From Kitasatospora sp. NBC_01287 (GTDB lineage Bacteria; Actinomycetota; Actinomycetes; Streptomycetales; Streptomycetaceae): 64,000 nucleotides of DNA. The first letter of the stretch is position 1. The number at the start of each line of letters is the position of its first letter. The translations under genes and the position numbers were made by a program. Shown in pieces: positions 36,661 through 44,328 of the stretch. The stretch spans positions 682,001-746,000 of the forward strand of contig NZ_JAPEPB010000002.1 of assembly GCF_026340565.1 (NCBI RefSeq). Reading direction: 5' to 3'. The notes below the pieces were generated by a model. The model saw nothing but the letters and a program-made list of their open reading frames with translations. It was not told the origin of the DNA and did no database searches.

Positions 36661-36662
36661 GC

Positions 36663-37493
36663 TCACCGCCCCGGCCCGCCCTCCTCGGGAGCGCGCCGCC
36701 GGCGCGGCGGCAGCGGGAGGAAGCCGCTGGTCCTGGCCGCGTACTCGGCCCAGCCGGGCTTGCGCTCCGCGAGGTGCCGGTCCAGCAGCGGCCGACCGCT
36801 GCCGAAGGCGAGCAGCCAGGTCATCAGCAGCGGGCTGAAGACCACCGCCCAGCCGGCCGCCGAATCGGCCACGAGCAGGAACAGGCCCCACCAGACGCAG
36901 GCGTCGCCGAAGTAGTTGGGGTGCCGGGTGTAGCGCCACAGCCCGCGGTCCATCACCAGCCCGCGGTTGGCGGGATCGGCCTTGAAGCGGGCCAACTGCC
37001 GGTCCCCGACGGCCTCGAAGAGCAGGCCGACCGCCCACAGCCCGCAGCCCGCCCAGGCCGCGGCGCCCGGCGGTCCGGGCAGGTACTGGGCGACCTGGAC
37101 CGGCGCCGAGATCACCCAGACCAGCCCGGCCTGCAGCAGGTAGACCATCCGCAGCGCGTGGAGGTCACGCCGCCGACCCGCCGGCGCGCGGTCCAGCATC
37201 CGCTGGTAGCGCGGGTCCTCGCCGGCGCCGCGTGCCCGCCACCAGATGTGCGCGGACAGTCGCAGGCCCCAGATCAGCACCAGCGCCGTGGCCAGCAGCC
37301 GCCGCCCGGGGTCGCCGTGGCCCGCCGACAGGCCGTAGCCGGTCAGCGCCACCGCGCCGAAGGCCAGTCCCCAGGCCACGTCGACGCCCCGGTGCCTGCC
37401 CGTGCGCACCCCGACCGCGAACGCGACCAGCAGCACCACCAGCGCCGCCCCGAGGCTCGCCGCGAGGTTGACCGCGAAGGCCGCGCCGTTCAC
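36663..37493 (-). CDS. DUF1295 family membrane protein (steroid-reductase/isoprenylcysteine-methyltransferase-like fold)
   Basis: A 276-residue integral membrane protein with about six hydrophobic segments. The C-terminal signature includes GLWRYTRHPNYFGDACVWWG, typical of DUF1295 and related membrane reductases or methyltransferases that use NADPH or SAM. The GTG start overlaps the upstream methyltransferase stop by 4 bp. It is the counterpart of the DUF1295 gene (Rv0446c) next to ufaA1 in the mycobacterial sigK locus. That neighbourhood, and a fold shared with fatty-chain reductases, suggests it reduces the methylated or methylenated acyl intermediate made by the synthases upstream. That function is inferred. 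Confidence 0.88.
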   Translation of the reverse strand: MNGAAFAVNLAASLGAALVVLLVAFAVGVRTGRHRGVDVAWGLAFGAVALTGYGLSAGHGDPGRRLLATALVLIWGLRLSAHIWWRARGAGEDPRYQRMLDRAPAGRRRDLHALRMVYLLQAGLVWVISAPVQVAQYLPGPPGAAAWAGCGLWAVGLLFEAVGDRQLARFKADPANRGLVMDRGLWRYTRHPNYFGDACVWWGLFLLVADSAAGWAVVFSPLLMTWLLAFGSGRPLLDRHLAERKPGWAEYAARTSGFLPLPPRRRRAPEEGGPGR

Positions 37494-38824
37494 GGGCGGT
37501 ACCAGTCGGGGGTGGGCGGCATCCCGGCGGCGCCGTCCGTGCCCGGGCGCACCGCCAGGATCTGGTCCACGCCCATCCGGCCCTCGCTGAAGGCCAGTGA
37601 GCTGCCCGCCAGGTAGAGCCGCCAGAGCCGCACGGTGGCCTCCCCCACCAGCTCGGCGAACTCGGCCGGGTGCGCCAGCAGCCGCTCGTGCCAGGCGTCG
37701 ATGGTGCGCGCGTAGTGCTCGCGCATCGCCTCGACCTGCCGCACCTCCAGGCCGGCCGCCTCCAGCAGGTCCGCGGTGCTGCCGACCGGCCGCATGTGCA
37801 TGTCGGGCGCGATGTAGGTCTCGATGAAGGCGCCGCCGCCGGGCGCGTTCGCCCCGCGCGACATCTGCTGCACCAGCAGCCGCCCGCCCGGCACCAGCAG
37901 GCCGCGCAGCCGCCGGGCGAAGGCCGGGTACCGCGCGTCGCCCACGTGCTCGCCCATCTCGACGCAGCTGATCGCGTCGTACGGGCCGTCGGCGATCTCG
38001 CGGTAGTCGCGCAGCCGCACCCGCACCTGGCCGGCCAGCCCCGCGTTCTGCACCGCGGCCTCGGCGAAGGCGTGCTGGCGCCCCGACAGGGTCACCGCGG
38101 TCACCTGGGCGCCGTAGTGGCGGGCCGCGTGCACGGCCAGCGCGCCCCAGCCGCACCCGACGTCCAGCAGCCGGGCACCGGGGCGCAGGTCGAGCTTGCG
38201 GCAGATCAGGTCGAACTTGGCCCGCTGCGCCTGCTCCAGCGTCTCGTGACCCCGGACCTCGTGCTCCCCACTCCCGCGCTCCCCGTTCTCGCGCTCCCCA
38301 CTCCCGTGCTCCCCGTTCTCGCGCTCCCCGGTCCAGTAGGCGCAGGAGTAGGCCATCGCGGGGCCGAGCAGCAGCGCGTAGAACTCGTTGGAGAGGTCGT
38401 AGTGGTGACTGATCACCGCCTGGTCCCTGGTGCGGCTGTGCAGCGCGCCGCGCACCTTGGCCCGCCCGTGCGGCGGCGCCGGGCGCGGGCCGAGCGCGCC
38501 CAGCCGGGCGGCGGCGGTCAGCAGCCGCGGCCAGTGGCGCGCGGCGGGCCGGATCGGGCCGCGCCCGGCCAGGGCCCGACGCACCTGGCCGAGCGCGGCG
38601 GTCAGGTCCCCCTCGACCTCCAGGTCGCCGGTGATGTAGGCGTCGGCCAGGCCGAGTTCGCCGGGCTGCCAGAGCAGCCGCCGCAGCGCGGCGCGGTTGC
38701 GCAGCACCACGGTGGGCGCGTCGGCCGGGCCGGCGGTGGAGCCGTCCCAGGCGCGCAGCCGGAACGGCGGCGGGCCGTCGAGCAGTTCGGTGAGCAGCGG
38801 GGCGAGCAGGGCTGCGGCGGTCAT
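37490..38824 (-). CDS. Cyclopropane/methyl-branched fatty-acyl-phospholipid synthase (second copy)
   Basis: A 444-residue SAM-dependent fatty-acid methyltransferase of the CFA synthase family, acting on double bonds of membrane lipid acyl chains. The C-terminal catalytic half shows HHYDLSNEFYALLLG, the SAM-binding VGCGWGALA, and a conserved MGEHVG region. ATG at 38824 lies 2 nt after the stop of the preceding synthase, with GAAGAG 9 nt upstream. An unusual insertion of GERENGE/GEHGSGE repeats, encoded by a roughly 30-bp minisatellite at 38245-38335, interrupts the region after YWTG. Two adjacent synthases suggest either different substrate positions or subfunctionalisation. Family is certain; the exact lipid product is not. 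Confidence 0.92.
   Translation of the reverse strand: MTAAALLAPLLTELLDGPPPFRLRAWDGSTAGPADAPTVVLRNRAALRRLLWQPGELGLADAYITGDLEVEGDLTAALGQVRRALAGRGPIRPAARHWPRLLTAAARLGALGPRPAPPHGRAKVRGALHSRTRDQAVISHHYDLSNEFYALLLGPAMAYSCAYWTGERENGEHGSGERENGERGSGEHEVRGHETLEQAQRAKFDLICRKLDLRPGARLLDVGCGWGALAVHAARHYGAQVTAVTLSGRQHAFAEAAVQNAGLAGQVRVRLRDYREIADGPYDAISCVEMGEHVGDARYPAFARRLRGLLVPGGRLLVQQMSRGANAPGGGAFIETYIAPDMHMRPVGSTADLLEAAGLEVRQVEAMREHYARTIDAWHERLLAHPAEFAELVGEATVRLWRLYLAGSSLAFSEGRMGVDQILAVRPGTDGAAGMPPTPDWYRP
38245..38335 (-). repeat. In-frame minisatellite inside the second CFA synthase
   Basis: Repeats of about 15 and 30 bp (CTCCCCGTTCTCGCG core on the plus strand) encode GERENGE and GSGE units inserted between two conserved parts of the enzyme, probably in a surface loop. 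Confidence 0.8.
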
Positions 38825-38826
38825 CG

Positions 38827-40107
38827 TCAGTGCTCTTCTCGGGTGAGCAGGATCTGCTGGACATCCAGGTACCCGCTGCGGAAACCGGCCTCGGAGTAGC
38901 CGAGGTAGAGCTGCCACATCCGCTGGAAGACCTGGTCGAAGCCGAGCGCGGAGACCTGGTGGGCCCGCTCGGTGAAGCGCTCGCGCCACAGGCGCAGCGT
39001 CTCGGCGTAGTGCGCGCCGTAGGCCTGGGCCCGCACCACTCGCAGGCCGGTGTGGCGGGCGCAGCTGTCGGCGATGGCGGGCAGCGAGGGGATCTGGCCG
39101 CCGGGGAAGATGTACTTGAGGATCCAGGTGTAGGTGGCACTGCTGGCGATCATCCGCTCGTGCGGCATGGTGATGGCCTGCAGCGCGACCCGCCCGCCGG
39201 GGGCGAGCACCCGGTCCAGGGTGGCGAAGTAGCCGGGCCAGAACGGGCGGCCGACCGCCTCGACCATCTCCACGCTGACCACCGCGTCGTACTGGCCCTC
39301 GGCCGCGCGGTAGTCGCACAGCCGCACCTCGGCCCGGTCGGCCACGCCCGCCTCGGCGATCCGGCGGCGGGCCAGCGCGAGCTGCTCCGCGGAGAGGGTC
39401 AGGCTGACCACCCGCGCGCCGCGGCGCGCCGCGCGCAGCGCGAGTTCGCCCCAGCCGGTGCCGATCTCCAGCACCCGGCTGCCCGGTCCGACCCCGGCCA
39501 GGTCGAGCAGTTGGTCGATCTTGCGGTGCTGCGCGGTGGCGAGGCCGTCCCAGTCGGCCACCGGGGCGTGGTCGCGCCCGGTCGGGAAGACGGCGGCGGA
39601 GTACGTCATGGTGGGGTCGAGGAACTGCGCGAAGAGCTCGTTGGACAGGTCGTAGTGCCGGTGGATGTTGGTGCGGGCGTTGTCCACGGTGCTCAGCTCG
39701 GTGGCCGGCGGCCGCTGCACGTAGAGCCGGCGCAGCCACTGGGCGCCGGTGGGGACCAGCGTCTGCGGCGCGGTGGCCAGCACGGTGAGCGCGGCGATCA
39801 GGTCGGGCGCGTCCCAGTCACCGGCCTGGTAGGACTCGCCGAACCCGATCAGGCCGCCGGCGCCGACCCGGTGCAGGAAGGCCTCGGGCCGGTGCAGCCG
39901 CAGCACCGGGGCCTGCGCCGGCGCCGGTGCCAGCAGCCGGCCGCCGGGCAGCTCGACCCGCAGGCCGCGCTGCTTGGCGACCCGGCGCAGCAGCCGCAGC
40001 GCCACCGCGGCGCGCAGCGGCACGCGCGGCACGCGGGCGACGTCGGGCCAGCGCCCCGGGTCGACGTGGAAGTCCTGGGGTGCGATCAGCTCGGTCACGA
40101 TGGTCAC
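38827..40107 (-). CDS. ufaA1: Cyclopropane/methyl-branched fatty-acyl-phospholipid synthase (UfaA1-like)
   Basis: A 426-residue CFA-family SAM methyltransferase. Motifs: HRHYDLSNELFAQFL, SAM-binding IGTGWGELALRAA, and SVEMVEAVG before the C-terminal catalytic part. The IGTGWG form (Thr where canonical CFA synthases have Cys) and the gene neighbours match the mycobacterial UfaA1 context, where the enzyme methylates oleoyl chains on the way to tuberculostearic acid. The GTG start overlaps the DUF1365 stop by 4 bp. Its operon partners, an FAD oxidoreductase, DUF1365 and DUF1295, would help convert the intermediate. The symbol rests on synteny and motifs. Confidence 0.88.
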   Translation of the reverse strand: MTIVTELIAPQDFHVDPGRWPDVARVPRVPLRAAVALRLLRRVAKQRGLRVELPGGRLLAPAPAQAPVLRLHRPEAFLHRVGAGGLIGFGESYQAGDWDAPDLIAALTVLATAPQTLVPTGAQWLRRLYVQRPPATELSTVDNARTNIHRHYDLSNELFAQFLDPTMTYSAAVFPTGRDHAPVADWDGLATAQHRKIDQLLDLAGVGPGSRVLEIGTGWGELALRAARRGARVVSLTLSAEQLALARRRIAEAGVADRAEVRLCDYRAAEGQYDAVVSVEMVEAVGRPFWPGYFATLDRVLAPGGRVALQAITMPHERMIASSATYTWILKYIFPGGQIPSLPAIADSCARHTGLRVVRAQAYGAHYAETLRLWRERFTERAHQVSALGFDQVFQRMWQLYLGYSEAGFRSGYLDVQQILLTREEH

Positions 40108-40937
40108 GGGAGGAGTGCCTCTTCCTGGGACGTGCTTTCCTGGGACGGGTCCGGATGGGCGGCGCCCACCGGGCCGGCGCCGGCCGAGCGGCCGCCGGCC
40201 ACCGGGCAGCCGCCGCCGGGACGGGGCTGCACCGGCAGGCCGCGCAGCAGCAGCCGGATGCCCTGGTAGCGGATGTGCAGCGGGACGGCCGGCGTCGCGA
40301 ACGGGTGCCGCAGCGCCGCCAGCAGCAGTTGCCCCGGGCCGGCCGGGCGCCGGGTGCCGCGCACGGTCGCGGTGAACGCCGGGCCGCCGGGCCGCTCCAG
40401 CCGGATCGCCAGCGCCAGCCGCTCGCCGGGCTCGGGCAGCACCATGTGGTACTCACCGTCCACCGGGAAGAACGGCGAGACGTAGAACTCCTTGGCGGTG
40501 GTGGCCCGGCCGCGCTCGTCGGGGCGCAGCAGGTAGCGGTGCGCGCCGCCGTAGGTGTTGCGCACTTCGGCCACGGTGCAGAGCGGGCGGCCCTCGCGGT
40601 CGTGGCACCAGTACACGGTCAGCGGGTTGAAGACGTAGCCGTAGGAGCGGGCCTGGGTGAGCATCAGGATCCGGCCGCAGGCAGCCTCGACACCCTGCTC
40701 GGCGAGGTAGTGCTCCAGCTTCTGACGGATCGTCAGTCCGGCGGGGCCCGGGTGGTCGGCGGCGTGGAAGGCGGCCAGCGGGCGCAGCCAGCCGGGTACC
40801 GGCGGCAGCCGGTCCGGGTCGACCAGCCAGAGGTAGGTGCGGTGCTGGAAGGCGTGCCGCAGCGGGGCGGTGCGCAGGTGGCCGATCCGGCAGTCGTAGA
40901 GGGCCGCGCCCCACGGGCCGGGCAGCGCGCCGCTCAT
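40104..40937 (-). CDS. DUF1365 family protein
   Basis: A 277-residue protein of the DUF1365 family, whose genes accompany CFA synthases in many bacteria. Recognisable stretches are YDCRIGHLRTAPLRHAF, SYGYVFNPLTVYWCH and EFYVSPFFPVDGEY. ATG 40937 overlaps the upstream FAD enzyme stop (ATGA) and its own stop overlaps the next GTG, so it is translationally coupled on both sides. It corresponds to Rv0448c in the mycobacterial sigK locus. The biochemical function is not established; a role in handling or modifying unsaturated acyl chains is inferred from context. Confidence 0.9.
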   Translation of the reverse strand: MSGALPGPWGAALYDCRIGHLRTAPLRHAFQHRTYLWLVDPDRLPPVPGWLRPLAAFHAADHPGPAGLTIRQKLEHYLAEQGVEAACGRILMLTQARSYGYVFNPLTVYWCHDREGRPLCTVAEVRNTYGGAHRYLLRPDERGRATTAKEFYVSPFFPVDGEYHMVLPEPGERLALAIRLERPGGPAFTATVRGTRRPAGPGQLLLAALRHPFATPAVPLHIRYQGIRLLLRGLPVQPRPGGGCPVAGGRSAGAGPVGAAHPDPSQESTSQEEALLP

Positions 40938-42358
40938 CGTTGCACCCCACCGAGTTGCACCCCACCGAGTTGCACCCCGTCGGGGTGCACCCCGTCGAGC
41001 CGTGCCCCGCCGAGGTTCGCCCCGCCGCCGAGCACGCCGCCGAGCAGCGCGTGGGCGGCCTGGGCGCCGGAACGGCAGCCGTCCTCGTGGAACCCCCAGC
41101 CGTGGTAGGCCCCGGCGAACGCGCTGCGCCCGGTGGCCAGTTCGGGTAGCCGCCGCTGGGCGGCGACGCTCTCGGGGGTGTAGATCGGGTGCTCGTAGAC
41201 GGTGCGGGAGAGCACCTGTTCGGGCGCCACGGGCCGGTGGCGGTCCTCGTTGAGGGTGACCAGGTAGTCCTCGGCGGTGTCCAGGCCGAGCAGCCGGTTG
41301 AGGTGGTAGCTGACCCGCACGCTCCCCGCGCCGCCGTCGCAGGCGGGCAGTTCGTAGTTCCAGGACGCCCGGGCACCCTTGGCGCGCGGCAGCCGGGAGG
41401 CGTCCCGGTGCAGCACGGTCGGGTTGCGTGAGTAGCGGAAGGCACCGAGCACCGCGCGCTCCGCGTCGGTGGGATCGGCCAGCAGCCGCAGCGCCTGGTC
41501 GGCGTGGGTGGCCACCACCACGGCGTCCGCCTCGGTGCGCCGCCCGTCGGCGGTGTCGACCGTGACGCCGTCCGGGTGGCGGCGCACGGCCGTCACCGGG
41601 GCCGCCCGGTGCACCGCCGTCAGCCGCTCGGCGATCCGCTCGACGTAGACCTGCGAGCCGCCGACCACGGTGCGCCAGCTCGGCGACCCGGTCACGCTCA
41701 GCATCCCGTGGTTGGCCAGGAAGGCGAAGAGGTAGCGGGCCGGGTACTCGCCGGCCACCTCGGGGGCGCACGACCAGACCGCGGCGACCACCGGGTTCAT
41801 GAAGTGGCTGACGAAGAACGGGGAGAAGCCGCCGGCCGCCAGGAACCGGCCGAGGGTGGGCTCGCCCGCCGCCGGGTCGGCCAGCAGCCGGCGGGCCCGG
41901 CGGTGGAAGACCGGCACCTCGGCCAGCATCCGCAGGTAGCGCCCGCGCAGCAGCGCGCCCGGCTGGGCCAGCAGCCCGGCCGGACCCCGGGCGCCCGCGT
42001 ATTCGAGACCGCAGCCGTGGCAGCGCACCGACATGCTCATCTCGCTCCGGCGGGTGGGCACCCCGAGCTCCCGGAAGAGCTCGACCAGCTGCGGGTAGGT
42101 GCGCTCGTTGTGCACCAGGAAGCCGGTGTCCAGCGCGACCGCGCGGCCGTCGGCGCCCACCGCCCGCTGGGTGTGGGCGTGCCCGCCGAGCCGCGCGTCG
42201 GCCTCGAACAGCTCGACCGCGACCCCCGCGCGCTGGAGCCGGTACGCGGCGGTCAGGCCCGCCACCCCGGCGCCGATCACCGCGACTCGTCCGCGGGCCC
42301 CGGCCATCGGCCGGCCACGGTCCGCCGCGATCTCCTTGGCGGTCCCAGGCATGGTCAC
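40934..42358 (-). CDS. FAD-dependent amine oxidase-like oxidoreductase
   Basis: A 474-residue flavoprotein with an N-terminal dinucleotide-binding GAGVAGLTAAYRL followed by an acidic residue, then ADARLGGHAHT and DTGFLVHNERTYPQL, as in NAD(P)/FAD amine-oxidase-like desaturases of CFA operons. Likely role: oxidation or desaturation of acyl chains with the adjacent methyltransferases; the counterpart is Rv0449c. The GTG at 42358 is preferred because GGAGG lies 7 nt upstream; an ATG at 42352 and a GTG at 42364 are alternatives. The last 35 residues are repeats of LGGV/LDGV type coded by 15-bp units. A SigK-like promoter lies at 42426-42452. Confidence 0.9.
   Translation of the reverse strand: MTMPGTAKEIAADRGRPMAGARGRVAVIGAGVAGLTAAYRLQRAGVAVELFEADARLGGHAHTQRAVGADGRAVALDTGFLVHNERTYPQLVELFRELGVPTRRSEMSMSVRCHGCGLEYAGARGPAGLLAQPGALLRGRYLRMLAEVPVFHRRARRLLADPAAGEPTLGRFLAAGGFSPFFVSHFMNPVVAAVWSCAPEVAGEYPARYLFAFLANHGMLSVTGSPSWRTVVGGSQVYVERIAERLTAVHRAAPVTAVRRHPDGVTVDTADGRRTEADAVVVATHADQALRLLADPTDAERAVLGAFRYSRNPTVLHRDASRLPRAKGARASWNYELPACDGGAGSVRVSYHLNRLLGLDTAEDYLVTLNEDRHRPVAPEQVLSRTVYEHPIYTPESVAAQRRLPELATGRSAFAGAYHGWGFHEDGCRSGAQAAHALLGGVLGGGANLGGARLDGVHPDGVQLGGVQLGGVQR
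40936..41035 (-). repeat. 15-bp repeats coding the C-terminus of the FAD enzyme
   Basis: Units related to GTTGCACCCCACCGA on the plus strand encode GVQLG/GVHPD/GARLD pentads at the extreme C-terminus. The pattern resembles a short pentapeptide-repeat tail. Confidence 0.8.
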
Positions 42359-42425
42359 CAGCACCCCTCCAGTCCCCCGGGCCGACCCTGCTGCTCAGGG
42401 CCGTCCGTCCCGGCGGTCATGGTTC

Positions 42426-42452
42426 ATTCGGACCGGACGGCCCCTCGGATTG
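42426..42452 (-). promoter_or_regulatory. Predicted ECF (SigK-type) promoter of the lipid operon
   Basis: On the minus strand CAATCC (-35) and CCGAAT (-10) are separated by 15 bp, 68 bp before the FAD oxidoreductase start. The same pattern precedes sigK at 44074-44100, and it resembles the CCATCC/CCGAAT elements reported for mycobacterial SigK. Confidence 0.7.
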
Positions 42453-42479
42453 CTCCGATCGGCGCGGCATGTCCACTCG

Positions 42480-42600
42480 ATCGGCCGAACCGGACCCAGC
42501 CCGCCGAACCGGACCCGGCCTGCCGAAGCGGCCCCGCCAGCCGAACCGGTCCGGCCGGCCTGCCGAACCGGACCGGACCGAACCCTCCGACCGAAACGGT
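42480..42600. repeat. Intergenic CCGAAC-type repeats between rskA and the FAD gene
   Basis: Seven CCGAA elements, mostly within GCCGAACCGG, at about 42485, 42504, 42523, 42541, 42563, 42578 and 42591, spaced near 19 bp at first. No coding potential is evident in the 246-bp gap. Confidence 0.65.
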
Positions 42601-42604
42601 CCGG

Positions 42605-43351
42605 TCAGCTGAAGGGCAGCACCAGCACCGGCTGCCCGCTGGGCCGGGCGGAGCCGCCCGCGGGCTCGACGGTCACCCCGACCCCGGCGGCGCCGTGGAT
42701 CGGGCCGGTGAGCAGCAGCGCGCCGGTGGCGGTCGGCAGCAGGCCGGCCGGGCGCATGGTGCCGCCGTCGTCGTACCAGAGCTCGTAGGTCCTGCCCTGG
42801 GCCAGCGCGGGCAGCCCCTGGGCCAGGAAGCCGGCCTGGCCCCGGCTCTGCGACCAGATGACGGTGCCGGCGCCCGAGCCGAGCGGCCGGCTGCTGGTGC
42901 GCGCGTCCGGCGCGGTCAGCAGGCCGGCGATCCGGTCCTGCTCGACCTGCAGCCGGTCCGCCCGGGCGGCGGCGCCGCTCGCCCGCTCGTGCTGCTGCAC
43001 GGCGATGCCGCCCAGCGCCGCGGCCACGGCCACGGAGGCGGCCAGCGCGAACCGCGGCCAGCGGCGGACCCGGCGGCCTCGCTCCTGGTCGGCGGCGACC
43101 GGCGCGGCGGCCAGCGGCGGCAACTGGCGCGTGGTGGCGGTGGCCGCCAGCACCCGGATCCGTAGCTCGGGCGGCGGCGCCACCACCTCGGCCGCGCCGA
43201 GCCGGGCCAGCGTCTCGCTGAACTCCCGCACCTCCAGCGCGCAGGCGTCGCACTGCGCCAGGTGCCGTTCGAACGCCCGGCACTCGGCCTCCGCCAGGGC
43301 GTGGGCCGCGTAGGCGCCGGTCAGCGTGTGCAGATCGGCCGTGCTGGTCAT
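42605..43351 (-). CDS. rskA: Zinc-type anti-sigma factor RskA
   Basis: A 248-residue anti-sigma factor. The cytoplasmic N-terminus carries the zinc anti-sigma motif HxxxCxxC with His30, Cys34 and Cys37. One transmembrane helix follows (about 97-117) and an RskA-family extracytoplasmic domain (ELWYDDGGTMRPAG) ends the protein. It would hold SigK inactive at the membrane until regulated proteolysis or a redox signal releases it. Its ATG overlaps the sigK stop by 4 bp (ATGA), the usual coupling that keeps sigma and anti-sigma balanced. Confidence 0.93.
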   Translation of the reverse strand: MTSTADLHTLTGAYAAHALAEAECRAFERHLAQCDACALEVREFSETLARLGAAEVVAPPPELRIRVLAATATTRQLPPLAAAPVAADQERGRRVRRWPRFALAASVAVAAALGGIAVQQHERASGAAARADRLQVEQDRIAGLLTAPDARTSSRPLGSGAGTVIWSQSRGQAGFLAQGLPALAQGRTYELWYDDGGTMRPAGLLPTATGALLLTGPIHGAAGVGVTVEPAGGSARPSGQPVLVLPFS

Positions 43352-43932
43352 GACGACACCCCCAGGCAGTCGCGCAGCCGGATCAGCCCGTCGCGCATCC
43401 GGGTCTTGATGGTCCCCAGCGGTGTGCCGAGCAGTTCGGCGACCTGCTGGTAGGTGAAGCCGCGGTAGTACGCCAACGCGACCGATTCGCGCTGCAGTTC
43501 GGTCAGGGTGCGCAGGCAGCGTCGCACCTGCTCGCGCTCCAGCCGCCCCTCGACCTGCTCGGCGACCTCGTCGAAGACGGGCGTGTACGCCTTGGCGGCC
43601 GCGCGCTGATCGCGGTCGGCGGCCGCCTGGGCCGCCCGGACCCGGTCCACCGCCCGCCGGTGCGCCATGGTGAGCACCCAGGCCAGCACCTCGCCGCGCT
43701 CGGGACGGTAGCGCGCGGCGGTGCGCCAGACCTCCAGCATCACCTCCTGCGCCACCTCCTCCGACTGCGCCGGGTCGCGCAGCACCCGCCGCACCAGGCC
43801 GAGCACCGGGCCGGCGATCACGTCGTAGAGCCGGGCGAAGGCGTCCTGGTCACCGAAGGCCACCCGCGCCACCAGCTCCGCCAGATCGGGGCCGCGCCGC
43901 CGTGGGGCGGCCAGATGGACGACGCCGCTCAC
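43348..43932 (-). CDS. sigK: ECF RNA polymerase sigma factor, SigK-like
   Basis: A 194-residue ECF sigma factor. Region 2 begins near VARVAFGDQDAFARLYD and includes EEVAQEVMLEVWRTA; region 4 shows LTELQRESVALAYYRGFTYQQVAELLGTPLGTIKTRMRDGL, a helix-turn-helix that reads the -35 element. GTG 43932 is the likely start, though a longer frame to 43983 exists and the ribosome binding site is weak. It lies in the order sigK-rskA, with the UfaA1/DUF1365/DUF1295/FAD operon next door, as in mycobacteria. A matching CAATCC-N15-CCGAAG promoter 142 bp upstream suggests autoregulation. Confidence 0.92.
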   Translation of the reverse strand: MSGVVHLAAPRRRGPDLAELVARVAFGDQDAFARLYDVIAGPVLGLVRRVLRDPAQSEEVAQEVMLEVWRTAARYRPERGEVLAWVLTMAHRRAVDRVRAAQAAADRDQRAAAKAYTPVFDEVAEQVEGRLEREQVRRCLRTLTELQRESVALAYYRGFTYQQVAELLGTPLGTIKTRMRDGLIRLRDCLGVSS

Positions 43933-44328
43933 CGGGCCACCACCTCGTCGACGGCACCGGGGCAGCTCGGCGGCGGTGGGCACGCGGTGAGCCGGACGGC
44001 GGCACAGCGGCGGGGCATGGGGGACCTCCAGCGGGTCGGCACAGGCGGATCGGCGGCACGGTGTTCACCCCTCCTTCGGAGCACCACGCGCCGCGGATTG
44101 CCCCGACCGCCGCCGAACCACCGCCCTCCCGCCGCCCGACCGCCGCGCGAGGTCCGCGGCGGCTCGCCACTACGCCGATCGGGTGAGCTTCGCGGACCAT
44201 CCGGGGTGGCTGAGGGGCACGGGCGCATCGGATCGGAATCGTCGGGACCGTCAGCCGGGGGCCGGGCCAGGGCCCACCGCCCGCCCGCTGCCGCCGCCGA
44301 GCGGCCGCCCCGCCCCTGGAGGTCGACC
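43933..44328. other. Divergent intergenic region sigK / NicO gene
   Basis: 396 bp. It contains the sigK promoter at 44074-44100 and the NicO ribosome binding site (GGAGG at 44318-44322). I see no coding sequence that fits local codon use. Confidence 0.55.
44074..44100 (-). promoter_or_regulatory. Predicted ECF (SigK-type) promoter of sigK-rskA
   Basis: On the minus strand CAATCC (-35) and CCGAAG (-10) are separated by 15 bp. Including the preceding G, GCAATCC is identical to the element before the lipid operon. This supports an autoregulated sigma factor. Confidence 0.65.

Larger units (their letters stand above)
36390..36662. other. Convergent intergenic region with inverted repeat and tandem repeats
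   Basis: 273 bp. It contains the right inverted repeat at 36505-36563 and a 26-bp tandem repeat (2.4 copies) at 36596-36660 that runs up to the stop codon of the DUF1295 gene. Confidence 0.6.

Noticed and set aside
44197..44202. CCATCC considered as a SigK -35 for the NicO gene
   Set aside because: No CCGAAT-like -10 at 15-17 bp; the nearest CGGAAT is about 30 bp away.
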